Of a DNA stretch of 24,303 nt, positions 7,208 to 15,590 are shown one piece after another. Source of the stretch: Candidatus Avelusimicrobium ruminicola (GTDB taxonomy: Bacteria; Elusimicrobiota; Elusimicrobia; Elusimicrobiales; Elusimicrobiaceae); assembly GCA_900319885.1 (NCBI GenBank), contig ONQH01000032.1, positions 1 through 24,303 on the forward strand. Reading direction: 5' to 3'. The position numbers and the translations under genes were made by a program. The notes below the pieces were generated by a model. That model did not search any database and was not told the origin of the DNA. It saw only the letters and a list, made by a program, of their open reading frames with translations. Position 1 is the stretch's first letter; every line of letters starts with the position of its first letter.

Positions 7208-7582
7208 TTACAGGTCGTCGCCAATGGCTTTTTTTACTTTGGCTACCAAGTCCGTAAGCACAAAAGGTTTAGAGCAAAACCCTTTTACTTGCGGATAGGG
7301 TTGGAACATGTGTGCCGATTCCACCAACGCGGATGTTACCAATACCGGGATGTTGGAAAGCATTTCATCTTCCGCCATAATTTTAATAATGCCCGCCCCA
7401 TCTAGCCCGGGGAGCATTACGTCTAGCAGTACCAAGTGCGGATGAAATTCCTTCATCATAGAAATAGCATCGCGCCCGGTTTGGCAGTAGTTTACTTCAT
7501 ATCCTTCCCGCGTAAGAACCAGGTTTAACAGTTCTACGATGCTCATTTCATCTTCTACAATTAAAATTCTTTTTTTATCCAT
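7208..7582 (-). CDS. Single-domain response regulator (CheY-like receiver)
   Basis: A 124-residue stand-alone receiver domain. It has the acidic pair E10/D11 (ILIVEDE), the phosphoacceptor D54 (VLLDVMLPG), the switch residues TS (83-84) and the conserved K105 (SKPF). There is no output domain, so it must act by protein contact, as CheY- or Spo0F-type regulators do. No histidine kinase is nearby, so its partner is unknown. The start is supported by AGGAG upstream of the ATG. Its -10 (TATAAT, minus 7605-7610) overlaps the -10 of divergent tilS. Confidence 0.92.
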   Translation of the reverse strand: MDKKRILIVEDEMSIVELLNLVLTREGYEVNYCQTGRDAISMMKEFHPHLVLLDVMLPGLDGAGIIKIMAEDEMLSNIPVLVTSALVESAHMFQPYPQVKGFCSKPFVLTDLVAKVKKAIGDDL

Positions 7583-7604
7583 GTTAAAAAACTCCTGTTA
7601 ATTT

Positions 7605-7610
7605 ATTATA
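7605..7610 (-). promoter_or_regulatory. -10 box of the response regulator gene
   Basis: TATAAT on the minus strand, predicted start near 7598, leaving a leader of about 16 nt that holds AGGAG. It shares four base pairs with the tilS -10 on the other strand. Confidence 0.6.
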
Positions 7611-7612
7611 CT
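7607..7612 (+). promoter_or_regulatory. -10 box of tilS placed for a leaderless mRNA
   Basis: TATACT ends 7 nt before the tilS ATG (7620). TTAAAA lies 17 nt upstream as a weak -35. There is no Shine-Dalgarno sequence before the ATG. Confidence 0.6.
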
Positions 7613-7619
7613 TTTTTAT

Positions 7620-8348
7620 ATGGCAAAAAAGAATTTTAATGCATCCACCCTTCCTAAAATGCGCGCGTTTGCGGCGCAACTGATTGACCGCAAAGATTGC
7701 GTACTGGTCGGGCTTTCCGGCGGGGCGGACTCGGTATGTTTGTTGCATTTTCTGCAGTATTTAGCCAAAGAAAAACATTTTGCCTTGGCGGCTGTTCACG
7801 TCAATCACGGGCTGCGCGGCCGGGCGGCTGAGGCAGATGCCCGCTTTTGTGAGCAACTTTGCCGCACGTTGGAAATCCCGTTTTTTCTCAAACAAGTAGA
7901 CGCCCGCAAAGTAGCCCAAAAATATGATTTAAGTCCCGAGCATGGCGCCCGCAAAGCACGCTACGGAGCCTATCAACAAGTCGCCAAAAAATGGGGGGCC
8001 ACCAAACTGGCCCTGGGGCACCACGCGGATGATTTGGCGGAGACGTTTTTGCTTAATTTACTGCGCGGGACCAAGGTACAAGGTTTGGCCGGAATTCCGC
8101 TGCGCCGTCCGTTATGCAAGGGGGTAGAGATTGTGCGTCCGCTATTATGTATTTCCCGCCAAGACGTGGAATCGTATTTAGCGCAAAATAAACTCACTCA
8201 CGTGACGGACCAAACCAATTTTGAAGACGCATACCGGCGTAATTGGGTACGTAATACGCTGTTGCCTCTTTTAGAGATCAAACAGCCGCAAATCCGCGAA
8301 CATTTGGCCCATTTTGCGGCCGAAATAGCCACCCTGACCCACAAATGA
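7620..8348 (+). CDS. tilS: tRNA(Ile)-lysidine synthase, short form
   Basis: This enzyme attaches lysine to C34 of the CAU-anticodon tRNA-Ile, so that it reads AUA. The N-type ATP pyrophosphatase loop SGGADS is at residues 33-38, followed by HVNHGLRG (60-67), an ARKARYGAY segment and GHHADDLAET (133-142). At 242 residues it is much shorter than the E. coli enzyme (about 430) and contains essentially only the catalytic domain; short forms are known in other bacteria. In GHHADDLAET a leucine replaces the usual glutamine. A TATACT box ends 7 nt upstream of the ATG and no ribosome site is seen. murE follows after 54 nt. Confidence 0.93.
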   Translation: MAKKNFNASTLPKMRAFAAQLIDRKDCVLVGLSGGADSVCLLHFLQYLAKEKHFALAAVHVNHGLRGRAAEADARFCEQLCRTLEIPFFLKQVDARKVAQKYDLSPEHGARKARYGAYQQVAKKWGATKLALGHHADDLAETFLLNLLRGTKVQGLAGIPLRRPLCKGVEIVRPLLCISRQDVESYLAQNKLTHVTDQTNFEDAYRRNWVRNTLLPLLEIKQPQIREHLAHFAAEIATLTHK

Positions 8349-8390
8349 TATAGGTCCAAGTTTCTCTTTTGGAGCAAATATCAATTTTGC

Positions 8391-8396
8391 TACCAT
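8391..8396 (+). promoter_or_regulatory. Possible -10 box of murE
   Basis: TACCAT ends 6 nt before the murE ATG (8403). The match is weaker than the others and read-through from tilS is also possible. Confidence 0.4.
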
Positions 8397-8402
8397 ATCA
8401 GT

Positions 8403-9857
8403 ATGGGCAAAAGTGCTGTGTTATCGTTTGCAACTAAGCAACAAATTCAAGTAAAGGGGCTTACGTTTCGTTCGCAAGACGTGCAGCCCGGCTATATCTT
8501 TTTTGCGCTTAAAGGGGCTAATGTAGATGGTAACGCGTTTATAGAAGAGGCTGTAAAACGCGGGGCCGCCTTGGTAGTCTCTGCACAGCAACCGGTTGCG
8601 TTGCCCGCTGTTCCCTTTTATCTGTCCCATGACATTGATAAAGACATGGCCGACTGTGCCTACGAATTTTACGGTTGCCCTTCGGACTCTCTGTGTATGT
8701 ACGGCATTACGGGCACGAAAGGGAAAACTTCTATTGCCTATTTATTGGAATCTATTTTGCAAACCGCCCAACATAACGTAGGCGTCTTCGGCACCGTAAA
8801 TTACCGCGCCAACGGGCAGGTTATTTGCCCGGCACCCAATACCACGCCTGCCGCGCTTACGCTTTTTAAGTTGCTGGCGCAAATGAAACAATCCGGTTGC
8901 AAAGATGTAGTGATGGAAGTTTCTTCACACGCCTTGGAATTGCAACGCGTGCGCAACATTTGGTACAACACCGCGATTTTTACTAATTTACAGCGCGACC
9001 ATTTAGATTTCCACAAAACTTTTGAGAACTATTTTCAGGCCAAAGTAAAACTATTTGAAAACGTGGCCGATCCGCACAATCCCAAACCCAACCGCGCACT
9101 TATTGTGAACGCGGACGACCCGTATGGGCAGCGGCTTATTTCATCTTTCAAAGACCGTGTAAAAATAGTTACCTTTGGGCTCCATACCCCGGCTGATTTT
9201 CCCGCCACGCATATTCAAGAATTTTTAACCCACACTGCCTTTGAGGTTAATGGGGTCCCCCTGCAAATCAACCTTTTGGGCAAACACAATGTCTATAACG
9301 CTTTAGCCGCGTGTGCGGCGGCTTACACGAACGGGGTGACTTGGGAAGATATTGCCCGGGGCCTTGCCGCTTTGCCCGGGGTGCCGGGGCGCATGGAACG
9401 CATTGACGAGGGACAAGATTTTTTTGCGTATGTAGATTTTGCCTATACCAATGAATCGCTGCAACGTGCGTTTGATACAATTCGTCCGTTTAAGCAAGGC
9501 AAAGTATTTTTAGTGTTTGGTTGTGGCGGTCAGCGGGACCGCACCAAACGCCCGCTGATGGGGCATACCGCGTGCGAAGAAGCCGATTATGTATTTTTAA
9601 CCAATGACAACCCGCGTTGCGAAGATCCCAAGCAGATCTTTGCGGATATTTTGGCCGGTATGCAAGGGCAAACCAATTATACGGTCCAGCCGGACCGGGC
9701 CCAGGCCATAGAGGCGGCCTTGGCCAAAGCGCAAAAAAATGACATTGTCATTGTAGCGGGCAAAGGACACGAAGATTATCAACTTATCGGCACGGAAAAA
9801 CGGCATTTTTCCGACCAGGAAACCGTGCGAGCATTTTTACGGAGAAAACATGTTTAA
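8403..9857 (+). CDS. murE: UDP-MurNAc-tripeptide synthetase (meso-DAP-type MurE)
   Basis: This ATP-dependent ligase adds the third stem-peptide residue to UDP-MurNAc-L-Ala-D-Glu. The ATP loop is GTKGKT (residues 104-109). The carbamylated-lysine region is FQAKVKLF, and the C-terminal domain has VFGCGGQRDRTKRPLMG. The DNPR motif (402-405) is typical of enzymes that use meso-diaminopimelate. The 484-residue length is normal. The family motif YAHTPD reads FAYTNE here (346-351), losing the usual histidine, and GGDRD reads GGQRD. The ATG has no ribosome-binding site. The last 8 nt overlap murD, so the two ligases are co-translated. Confidence 0.95.
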   Translation: MGKSAVLSFATKQQIQVKGLTFRSQDVQPGYIFFALKGANVDGNAFIEEAVKRGAALVVSAQQPVALPAVPFYLSHDIDKDMADCAYEFYGCPSDSLCMYGITGTKGKTSIAYLLESILQTAQHNVGVFGTVNYRANGQVICPAPNTTPAALTLFKLLAQMKQSGCKDVVMEVSSHALELQRVRNIWYNTAIFTNLQRDHLDFHKTFENYFQAKVKLFENVADPHNPKPNRALIVNADDPYGQRLISSFKDRVKIVTFGLHTPADFPATHIQEFLTHTAFEVNGVPLQINLLGKHNVYNALAACAAAYTNGVTWEDIARGLAALPGVPGRMERIDEGQDFFAYVDFAYTNESLQRAFDTIRPFKQGKVFLVFGCGGQRDRTKRPLMGHTACEEADYVFLTNDNPRCEDPKQIFADILAGMQGQTNYTVQPDRAQAIEAALAKAQKNDIVIVAGKGHEDYQLIGTEKRHFSDQETVRAFLRRKHV

Positions 9858-11136
9858 TTATACCGATTTTTTAGGACAAAAAGCCTGTGTGCTGGGTAGC
9901 GGCAAAAGCGGCCGTGCCGTGGCGGAACTGTTAGCCGCTTACGGGATGGATGTGCTGATTAGTGACGCCAACCCCAACCCGCAACTTACGCCCTCGTTGC
10001 ATATAGAGGTAGAAACTGGGGGGCACACGCCGCATGTTTTCACGTGTGGATTTTTTGTAAAAAGCCCCGGTATTTTGCCCAGCAGCCACGTATTACAAGC
10101 GGCCAAGGCGCAACATATTCCTATATTTAGCGAATTGGAAGTGGCCCTGTCGTTTTTGCCTAAAAATGTGCGCGTGTTTGCGGTGACCGGTACCAACGGC
10201 AAAACAACCACTACTGCCCTGCTGGGTGAAATTTTGAAACAACGCGCCGCCCAAGAAAACAAAGGCCAACAAGTGTGGGTGTGCGGTAATATCGGCTGTC
10301 CCGTTTCTCAATGCGTGCGCCAAGTACAACCCGGCGACGTAGTGGTGATAGAAGTTTCCAGTTATCAGTTGGAAGACAGCACCTATTTTAAGCCCAATAT
10401 TGCGTGTCTACTCAATGTAACACCCGACCATTTGGATCACCACGGAAGTATGGCCAACTACATTAAATCCAAAGAGCGCATTTTTTTGGAACAAAGTGAA
10501 GAAGATGTGGCTATTTTGAACGCGGCGGATGCGTTATGCGCGCAATTATCGGAGCGGATTCACAGCCAAGTGTTTGCTTTTTCCGCCCAGCCGAAACATT
10601 GGATTAAAACAGATGTATTTTTTGACGGGGATGAAATTATTTTTAGCCAAGGGGCCCGCCTTACTCCGCCCAACCTAAAGGGGATACATAATATTGAAAA
10701 TTCCATGGCGGCCGCGTTGATGGCTATGGCCGACGGAGTAGATAGCGAGGATATCCAAACTGTTTTTAACCAATTCAAACCGATTGAACACCGTATTGAA
10801 CCTGCCGGAGAGATAAAGGGCGTTACGTATATTAACGATTCCAAAGCCACGAACTTGGACTCGTACGAAGTTTTGCTCCCGTACTTGCAGGAGCACTGCA
10901 AACGCGTGCTTAGTATCGGGGAAAGTATGGACAAAATTGAGCGGGAGTTAAAAGGCCAATTCCCCATTACGCGTTGCGACACGTTGGAAAAAGCCGTTGC
11001 GTATGCCGCGGCCCAAGCAAGCGTGGGGGATGTAGTGTTGTTGTCGCCGGCGTGTGCCAGTTTTGACCAGTTCAAAGATTACGAAGAACGCGGCAAAGTG
11101 TTTAAGGATTTGGTGCGTAAACTGCAACGGGCTTAA
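9850..11136 (+). CDS. murD: UDP-MurNAc-L-alanine:D-glutamate ligase
   Basis: This enzyme adds D-glutamate to UDP-MurNAc-L-Ala in the cytoplasm, the step before MurE. The 428-residue protein has the N-terminal Rossmann motif GSGKSG (16-21), KSPGI (71-75), the ATP loop GTNGKT (114-119), NVTPDHLDHHG in the central domain and SPACASFDQF near the C-terminus. Its ATG overlaps the end of murE by 8 nt, and GGAG sits just upstream. The gene ends 7 nt from the convergent tlyA stop, with no visible terminator between them, so the two transcripts probably overlap. Confidence 0.97.
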   Translation: MFNYTDFLGQKACVLGSGKSGRAVAELLAAYGMDVLISDANPNPQLTPSLHIEVETGGHTPHVFTCGFFVKSPGILPSSHVLQAAKAQHIPIFSELEVALSFLPKNVRVFAVTGTNGKTTTTALLGEILKQRAAQENKGQQVWVCGNIGCPVSQCVRQVQPGDVVVIEVSSYQLEDSTYFKPNIACLLNVTPDHLDHHGSMANYIKSKERIFLEQSEEDVAILNAADALCAQLSERIHSQVFAFSAQPKHWIKTDVFFDGDEIIFSQGARLTPPNLKGIHNIENSMAAALMAMADGVDSEDIQTVFNQFKPIEHRIEPAGEIKGVTYINDSKATNLDSYEVLLPYLQEHCKRVLSIGESMDKIERELKGQFPITRCDTLEKAVAYAAAQASVGDVVLLSPACASFDQFKDYEERGKVFKDLVRKLQRA

Positions 11137-11143
11137 CGACAGA

Positions 11144-11905
11144 CTAGATTTTCCTGTTAATAGTCACCAGCCACAAAAACTCGGTGTTGCCGTGGGTGCC
11201 TTTTATCGGGGACTCAATCACCTCGCCGGAAACGGCCGTATATTTTTCCCGCAAATTTTCTTCAAAAAAATCTTGCACGCGGGCAATCGCTTCCCGACGG
11301 TTTTCATCCGTTTTCACAATACCGTGCGGCACTTGTTTGGGGGTCAGTTCAAACTGCGGCTTAATAAGAAAAACAATTTCGCTGCGCGGAGCCATCACGC
11401 TAAACAAAGGGGCCATAATCATCGTGAGGGAAATAAACGAAACGTCTACCGCCGCAAAATCAAAAGGCTGTTCAAACATTTCAGGCGTCAAATAGCGCGC
11501 GTTAGTTTCGGGCCTGAAAATAAAGTTGGGATTTTTACGCATTTCGTCAGCCAGTTGCCCTTTACCCACATCAATCCCGTAAACAGTTTTGGCACCGGCC
11601 TGGATCATACAGTCGCTAAATCCGCCGGTGGCCACGCCAATATCCGCGCAGATTTTTCCTTTCAAATCAATACGCCAATGTTGCAGGGCCTTGGCTAATT
11701 TGAGGCCGCCGCGCGAAACATACGGGCAAGATTTTTCTTTAAGAGCCAGTTGATCTTCGGGTAAAATAGTACGGTCGGCCCGGGTTTCCACCTCGTTATT
11801 TACCAGCACTTCGCCCGCCATAATAGAGGCCTGGGCGCGGTTGCGGCTGGCAAAAAAACCTTGTTCCACTAGCGCCATATCTAGGCGCAGTTTATTCTTC
11901 GCCAT
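11144..11905 (-). CDS. tlyA: TlyA-family rRNA 2'-O-methyltransferase
   Basis: A 253-residue protein with an N-terminal S4 RNA-binding domain (RLDMALVEQGFFASRNRAQA) and an FtsJ-like methyltransferase domain. The SAM-binding segment is ADIGVATGGFSDCMIQAGA. It also has VDVSFISL and the KPQFE motif around residues 190-194. Family members methylate ribose at cytidines in 16S and 23S rRNA, and some are annotated as hemolysins. I start it at 11905 (MAKNKLRLD) because GAGG lies 7 nt upstream; a longer frame from 11932 adds an unrelated N-terminus. This start lies 14 nt inside xseB, a neighbour order seen in many bacteria. Confidence 0.94.
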   Translation of the reverse strand: MAKNKLRLDMALVEQGFFASRNRAQASIMAGEVLVNNEVETRADRTILPEDQLALKEKSCPYVSRGGLKLAKALQHWRIDLKGKICADIGVATGGFSDCMIQAGAKTVYGIDVGKGQLADEMRKNPNFIFRPETNARYLTPEMFEQPFDFAAVDVSFISLTMIMAPLFSVMAPRSEIVFLIKPQFELTPKQVPHGIVKTDENRREAIARVQDFFEENLREKYTAVSGEVIESPIKGTHGNTEFLWLVTINRKI

Positions 11906-12140
11906 CGGTATCCTCGGCCAGTTCGGTATCAAAGGGGGTGGTGATAAATTGGGCCCCTTTCTTTTTAAGTTCTTGCACTTTGAATTTGACCGTTTCCAAT
12001 TTTTGGGAAAGTTCTTTGGAAAGCGTCATCCCTTCTTCAAAAAGTTTTACCGAGGCGTCCAAATCGGTATTTTCCGCTTCTAATTTTTCCACAATTTCTT
12101 CCAGGCGGGAAAGTTGTTTTTCAAAAGAAAGTTTCGGCAT
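11892..12140 (-). CDS. xseB: Exodeoxyribonuclease VII small subunit
   Basis: An 82-residue, mostly helical protein. The family signature FEKQLSRLEEIVEKLE (residues 6-21) is followed by SVKLFEEGMTLSKELSQKLE. It binds the large subunit XseA to form the single-strand-specific exonuclease VII. The ATG directly follows the xseA stop with no gap, and GGAGGT lies just upstream inside the xseA end. The C-terminal tail is acidic (ELAEDTDGEE) and overlaps the tlyA start. Confidence 0.95.
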   Translation of the reverse strand: MPKLSFEKQLSRLEEIVEKLEAENTDLDASVKLFEEGMTLSKELSQKLETVKFKVQELKKKGAQFITTPFDTELAEDTDGEE

Positions 12141-13346
12141 TTATTTTACCTCCGTATGAATCATACCGTCTTGTACTTGCACATAAATCGTTTCGCCGGG
12201 GGACGTTTGGCCTACGCGGCTGATGACCGTGCCGTCCTGTTTGCGTGTAATACTGTATCCGCGTTTTAATACCGCTTGCGGCCCCAGCGCAGTTAGTTTT
12301 TGGTGTGCCACGTCCAAGCGGTGCGAAAACTGTGTTAACTTATCGGCCCATGCTTTTCCCAGCCGGGTAGATAAGTCATCTAGCGTTTGCTCTTTTTCTT
12401 GGGTGAGCGTCTCAGGGAATTTAAGCGTATGGGAACCGAGGGCCCGTTCCAGGCGGTTCTTAAAGCGTTCGTAAAATAAAGATACAGCCTGCAACATCCG
12501 CTTTTGCAGCCCGGCAATATGCTGGGCCGTATTTTGCGAATTTTGCACGACGAGTTCCGCCGCGGCCGAGGGCGTAGGGGCCCGCAAATCGGCTACAAAA
12601 TCCGCGATGGTAAAATCTACCTCGTGCCCTACGCACGAAATTACCGGGATTTTGCTTGCAAAGATAGCGCGCGCCACTGCTTCTTCGTTAAATGCCCACA
12701 AATCTTCTATGCTTCCGCCGCCGCGCCCCACCAGTAATACATCTAGCGTGGGTGTAAATTTGTTCAAATTCTCAATCGCTTGTGCAATTTGTGGGGCGGC
12801 TTCGTCGCCTTGCACTAACACGGGGGCAATAAACACTTCCAGGTGCGGGCTGCGTCGTTTTAAGACGGATAAAATATCCCGCACGGCGGCCCCGGTGGGC
12901 GACGTAATCACCCCAATGCGTTGCGGATAAGAGGGAATTTCTTTTTTGTGTTCCGGCGCAAACAGGCCTTCGGCCTCCAACTTCTTTTTAAGACGTTCAA
13001 ATTCTAAATACAGGTTCCCTTTGGCTAGGGCTTCTACGGTTTTGACTACAATTTGATACTTGCCGGATTTGGCATAAACATCTAAACTGCCCCACACGCG
13101 CACCTGCACACCGTCTTGCAGTTCCAGCGAGTATTTGCGCGCATCCCATTTGAACATCACTGCACTTAAAAGGGCCTCGCGGTCTTTTAAGTCAAAGTAC
13201 AAGTGTCCGTTGGCGGACTCGCGCAAATTGCTCACCTCGCCTTCCACAAAAATATCGCGGAAAACGCCGCTCATCATTTGCTTAACGGCAAGGGTAATGG
13301 CGGTAACGGTAAAAACTTGGCCTCTAAAGGGGGCTTCGGGCTCCAT
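12141..13346 (-). CDS. xseA: Exodeoxyribonuclease VII large subunit
   Basis: A 401-residue nuclease subunit that degrades single-stranded DNA from both ends into oligonucleotides. It has an N-terminal OB-fold (FVEGEVSNLRESANGHLYF), then the catalytic domain with GVITSPTGAAVRDI, VGRGGGSIEDLWAFN and GHEVDFTIADFVADLRAPTP. A coiled-coil region and the C-terminal motif LKRGYSITR follow. Its ATG abuts the rarA stop codon, with AGGAG just upstream, and its stop abuts xseB, so rarA, xseA and xseB form one translational run. Confidence 0.97.
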   Translation of the reverse strand: MEPEAPFRGQVFTVTAITLAVKQMMSGVFRDIFVEGEVSNLRESANGHLYFDLKDREALLSAVMFKWDARKYSLELQDGVQVRVWGSLDVYAKSGKYQIVVKTVEALAKGNLYLEFERLKKKLEAEGLFAPEHKKEIPSYPQRIGVITSPTGAAVRDILSVLKRRSPHLEVFIAPVLVQGDEAAPQIAQAIENLNKFTPTLDVLLVGRGGGSIEDLWAFNEEAVARAIFASKIPVISCVGHEVDFTIADFVADLRAPTPSAAAELVVQNSQNTAQHIAGLQKRMLQAVSLFYERFKNRLERALGSHTLKFPETLTQEKEQTLDDLSTRLGKAWADKLTQFSHRLDVAHQKLTALGPQAVLKRGYSITRKQDGTVISRVGQTSPGETIYVQVQDGMIHTEVK

Positions 13347-14591
13347 TTATTCTCCTTTGAGTTCTTTGAGTTTTTTGATGAGGGCGGCCTCGCGCCCCAG
13401 TTCACCCGGTTCAAAAAATTTCACGGGGTTAGGCATATAGAGTTGTTTGACGTAATGATTGGGGAAATCGTGCGCGTATTTGTACCCCTTATTTTTCATG
13501 CCGCTACGCAAGTGATCAGGTACCGGGCGGTAACGCCCTTCGCGCACTTCGGCAAGGGCTTTATCCACAGCCAAGTAAGCCGAATTGCTTTTGGGGCAAC
13601 AGGCTACGTAAATGGCCGCGTGCGCCAGTGGGATGCGGACTTCCGGCATACCCAGTTCTTCGGCGGCGGCAAAGGCGGCTTGCGCAATCATAATGGCGTA
13701 AGGCTCCGCGAGCCCCACATCTTCGCACGCACAGATTAAAATACGCCGTGCAATAAAGCGTGGGTCCTCCCCACTTTCCAGCATGCGTGCTAACCAATAG
13801 ACGGTGGCATCCGGGTCGCTTCCGCGCATGGATTTAATAAAGGCGGAAATAATATCATAATGGTCGTCGCCTTTTTTATCATAGCGCAAGTGACGTTTTT
13901 GGATGCACTCGTGGGCAATTTCCAGCGTGATATGTTTTTTGCCTTTTTTGTCGGGCGCGGTGGTAACAAAGGCAAGTTCTGCGGCGTTTAGCATTTTGCG
14001 GCTGTCGCCATTGGCTTGGGTAATGAAAAAATCGGCCGCGTCGTTGTCGATTTGGGCATTTTCTGTTTCGGCCGCGCGCGTTAAAATTTTAAGCAAATCC
14101 TTATCGCCAAGCGGCTTAAATTCAAATACGGAAAAGCGCGAGAGAAGCGCATTGTTAATGTAAAAATACGGGTTTTCCGTTGTAATGCCAATCAAAATAA
14201 TATCCCCGCGCTCTACAGACGGTAAAAGTACATCCTGCTGGGTTTTGTTAAAGTGGTGAATTTCGTCCAAAATGACTAACGTGCGCCGCTGGTCAAAGGA
14301 GGGTGTCATCGCACGTTCTTTGGCTTCGGCCAACACCTTTTTAAGGTCTGCCACGCCCGCGGCGGCGGCGTTTAATTCCACCGTATAAGATTGTGTGCGC
14401 GAGGCAATATAGCGCGCGGTAGCGGTTTTGCCGCAACCGGGCGGGCCGAAAAACACGGCCGATTTAATCATGTCTGCCTCTAATAACCGGCGCAACATTT
14501 TACCCGGGCCCAGCAAGTGTGGCTGTCCGGCAAAATCTTCTAGTTTTTTAGGCGCTTGACGCGCGGCTAAGGGCATGGAACTATCGGTCAT
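13347..14591 (-). CDS. rarA: Replication-associated recombination protein A (RarA/MgsA-type AAA+ ATPase)
   Basis: A 414-residue clamp-loader-like AAA+ ATPase that acts at stalled replication forks. It has Walker A GPPGCGKT (residues 49-56), Walker B LVILDE (105-110) with [10 protein letters not shown], the ITTENPYF sensor segment, and the C-terminal tetramerisation region ([12 protein letters not shown] and [16 protein letters not shown]). The length is normal. Its ATG overlaps the zapA stop as ATGA; the ribosome site is weak, so expression likely depends on coupling. It is followed immediately by xseA, linking fork repair with single-strand DNA degradation. Confidence 0.95.
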   Translation of the reverse strand: MTDSSMPLAARQAPKKLEDFAGQPHLLGPGKMLRRLLEADMIKSAVFFGPPGCGKTATARYIASRTQSYTVELNAAAAGVADLKKVLAEAKERAMTPSFDQRRTLVILDEIHHFNKTQQDVLLPSVERGDIILIGITTENPYFYINNALLSRFSVFEFKPLGDKDLLKILTRAAETENAQIDNDAADFFITQANGDSRKMLNAAELAFVTTAPDKKGKKHITLEIAHECIQKRHLRYDKKGDDHYDIISAFIKSMRGSDPDATVYWLARMLESGEDPRFIARRILICACEDVGLAEPYAIMIAQAAFAAAEELGMPEVRIPLAHAAIYVACCPKSNSAYLAVDKALAEVREGRYRPVPDHLRSGMKNKGYKYAHDFPNHYVKQLYMPNPVKFFEPGELGREAALIKKLKELKGE

Positions 14592-14875
14592 TTTTCTTGC
14601 GCGGCTTTTAATTTTAAGATCAGTTCATCAAGCCGGTTTTGTTCTTCTTGGCGTTTGCCGCCTTCGTTTTGGCTTTTAAGATAGGCCTGGCTGGCAAAGT
14701 GCAACGCCGCATAAAGCGCTTGTTTGAGTGTGTCAATTTCGCCTTCGGCTTGCAGGTTTTGCATATAGGCTTCCACCTGGGCGGCCAGTTCAGTCAGTTC
14801 CATCCCGCCCAGGCCGGAATTTTCCACCTCCAGCGGGATACGTTTGATTTCTACTTGCACAATGTCTTTAGGCAT
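14588..14875 (-). CDS. zapA: ZapA-like cell division protein
   Basis: A 95-residue protein with a ZapA layout: an N-terminal beta-strand segment (VQVEIKRIPLEVE), then ELTELAAQVEAYMQNLQ, the ALYAALHFASQAYL helix (residues 53-66) and a C-terminal coiled coil. ZapA bundles FtsZ filaments at mid-cell. I start it at 14875 (MPKDIVQVE), where a TACAAT box ends 6 nt upstream and no ribosome site exists; a longer frame from 14944 runs through the promoter region. It leads the zapA-rarA-xseA-xseB-tlyA operon. ZapA family sequences are weakly conserved, so the call rests on length, layout and the helix pattern. Confidence 0.75.
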   Translation of the reverse strand: MPKDIVQVEIKRIPLEVENSGLGGMELTELAAQVEAYMQNLQAEGEIDTLKQALYAALHFASQAYLKSQNEGGKRQEEQNRLDELILKLKAAQEK

Positions 14876-14881
14876 ATACCT

Positions 14882-14887
14882 ATTGTA
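14882..14887 (-). promoter_or_regulatory. -10 box of the zapA operon placed for a leaderless mRNA
   Basis: TACAAT on the minus strand ends 6 nt before the zapA ATG. No Shine-Dalgarno sequence is present between them. Confidence 0.5.
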
Positions 14888-14911
14888 CTTTATTTTCTGC
14901 AAGTTTTTTAT

Positions 14912-14917
14912 TATACT
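14912..14917 (+). promoter_or_regulatory. -10 box of the pilin gene
   Basis: TATACT about 50 nt before the pilin ATG. The predicted leader of about 44 nt ends with GAGGAT, a good ribosome site. This contrasts with the leaderless layout of zapA on the other strand. Confidence 0.5.
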
Positions 14918-14967
14918 ATAGATACGATTTAATTTTTCTTGCACATAGTCAAGACACGAGGATACGT

Positions 14968-15477
14968 ATGAATAATCAAAGAAAAGGGTTTACGTTAATT
15001 GAACTGTTGGTAGTGGTGATAATTATCGGGATTTTGGCCTCTATTGCGCTTCCGCAATATCAGCAAGCGGTTTTTAAGGCGCGCATTACTAAACTTATGC
15101 CTACGGTTAGGACCCTAAAAAATGCGCAAGAAGCATTTTGGTACACCGGCCGAGAATATGCTGCTTCTTTCCAAGAACTTTCCTTTTTCCCCAAAGGGTT
15201 CCGCTGCGCGGATGCAATTTGCACGGACGGGAAAGGGAGTTTGCTTTCCTATCAGCCTAATGGCGGCAACCCGTTTGTAATGGCAGCCTTTAGCCAAAAT
15301 GAACAAACTACCGTTTCTTATATCATTTATTTGGATCACACGGCGAATAGAGACTTGGCGGCTAAGGCGTTCTGTGGGGCCAGTTCTTCTGATCCAGACA
15401 ATATGTCTTATAGGGTATGCGCTTCTTTAACAAATCGGTCTTTTGATTCTACAACCGGCCAATTTTCGTTCCAATAA
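14968..15477 (+). CDS. Type IV pilin-like prepilin
   Basis: A 169-residue prepilin. The short leader MNNQRKG ends in the prepilin-peptidase glycine and is followed by FTLIELLVVVIIIGILASIA, with F+1 and the E+5 needed for assembly. The hydrophobic helix continues into LPQYQQAVFKARITKL. The globular part has five cysteines (in FRCADAICTD, AFCGASS and RVCASL), enough for the usual disulfide loop. It resembles the many PilE/GspG-like proteins of Elusimicrobiota. No assembly genes (pilB, pilC, pilD) are nearby, so it is an orphan pilin gene with its own promoter, ribosome site and terminator. Whether it is a major pilin, minor pilin or pseudopilin cannot be told. Confidence 0.9.
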   Translation: MNNQRKGFTLIELLVVVIIIGILASIALPQYQQAVFKARITKLMPTVRTLKNAQEAFWYTGREYAASFQELSFFPKGFRCADAICTDGKGSLLSYQPNGGNPFVMAAFSQNEQTTVSYIIYLDHTANRDLAAKAFCGASSSDPDNMSYRVCASLTNRSFDSTTGQFSFQ

Positions 15478-15500
15478 TCATTTGCTGGCTTATACCTTAA

Positions 15501-15525
15501 AATCCCCGGAACCCCGGGGATTTTT
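15501..15525 (+). terminator. Intrinsic terminator of the pilin gene
   Basis: A 9-bp stem, AATCCCCGG (15501-15509) / CCGGGGATT (15514-15522), with an AACC loop, runs into TTTTT (15521-15525). Confidence 0.88.
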
Positions 15526-15578
15526 ATTCGTTATCCCCGATCGGTGCGATATTTGATGCGTACGCGTCCTAAAAATAC

Positions 15579-15584
15579 TATAAT
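15579..15584 (+). promoter_or_regulatory. -10 box of pheS placed for a leaderless mRNA
   Basis: A perfect TATAAT ends 6 nt before the pheS ATG (15591). The space between has no Shine-Dalgarno sequence. No good -35 is seen at 17 nt. Confidence 0.6.
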
Positions 15585-15590
15585 GTTACT

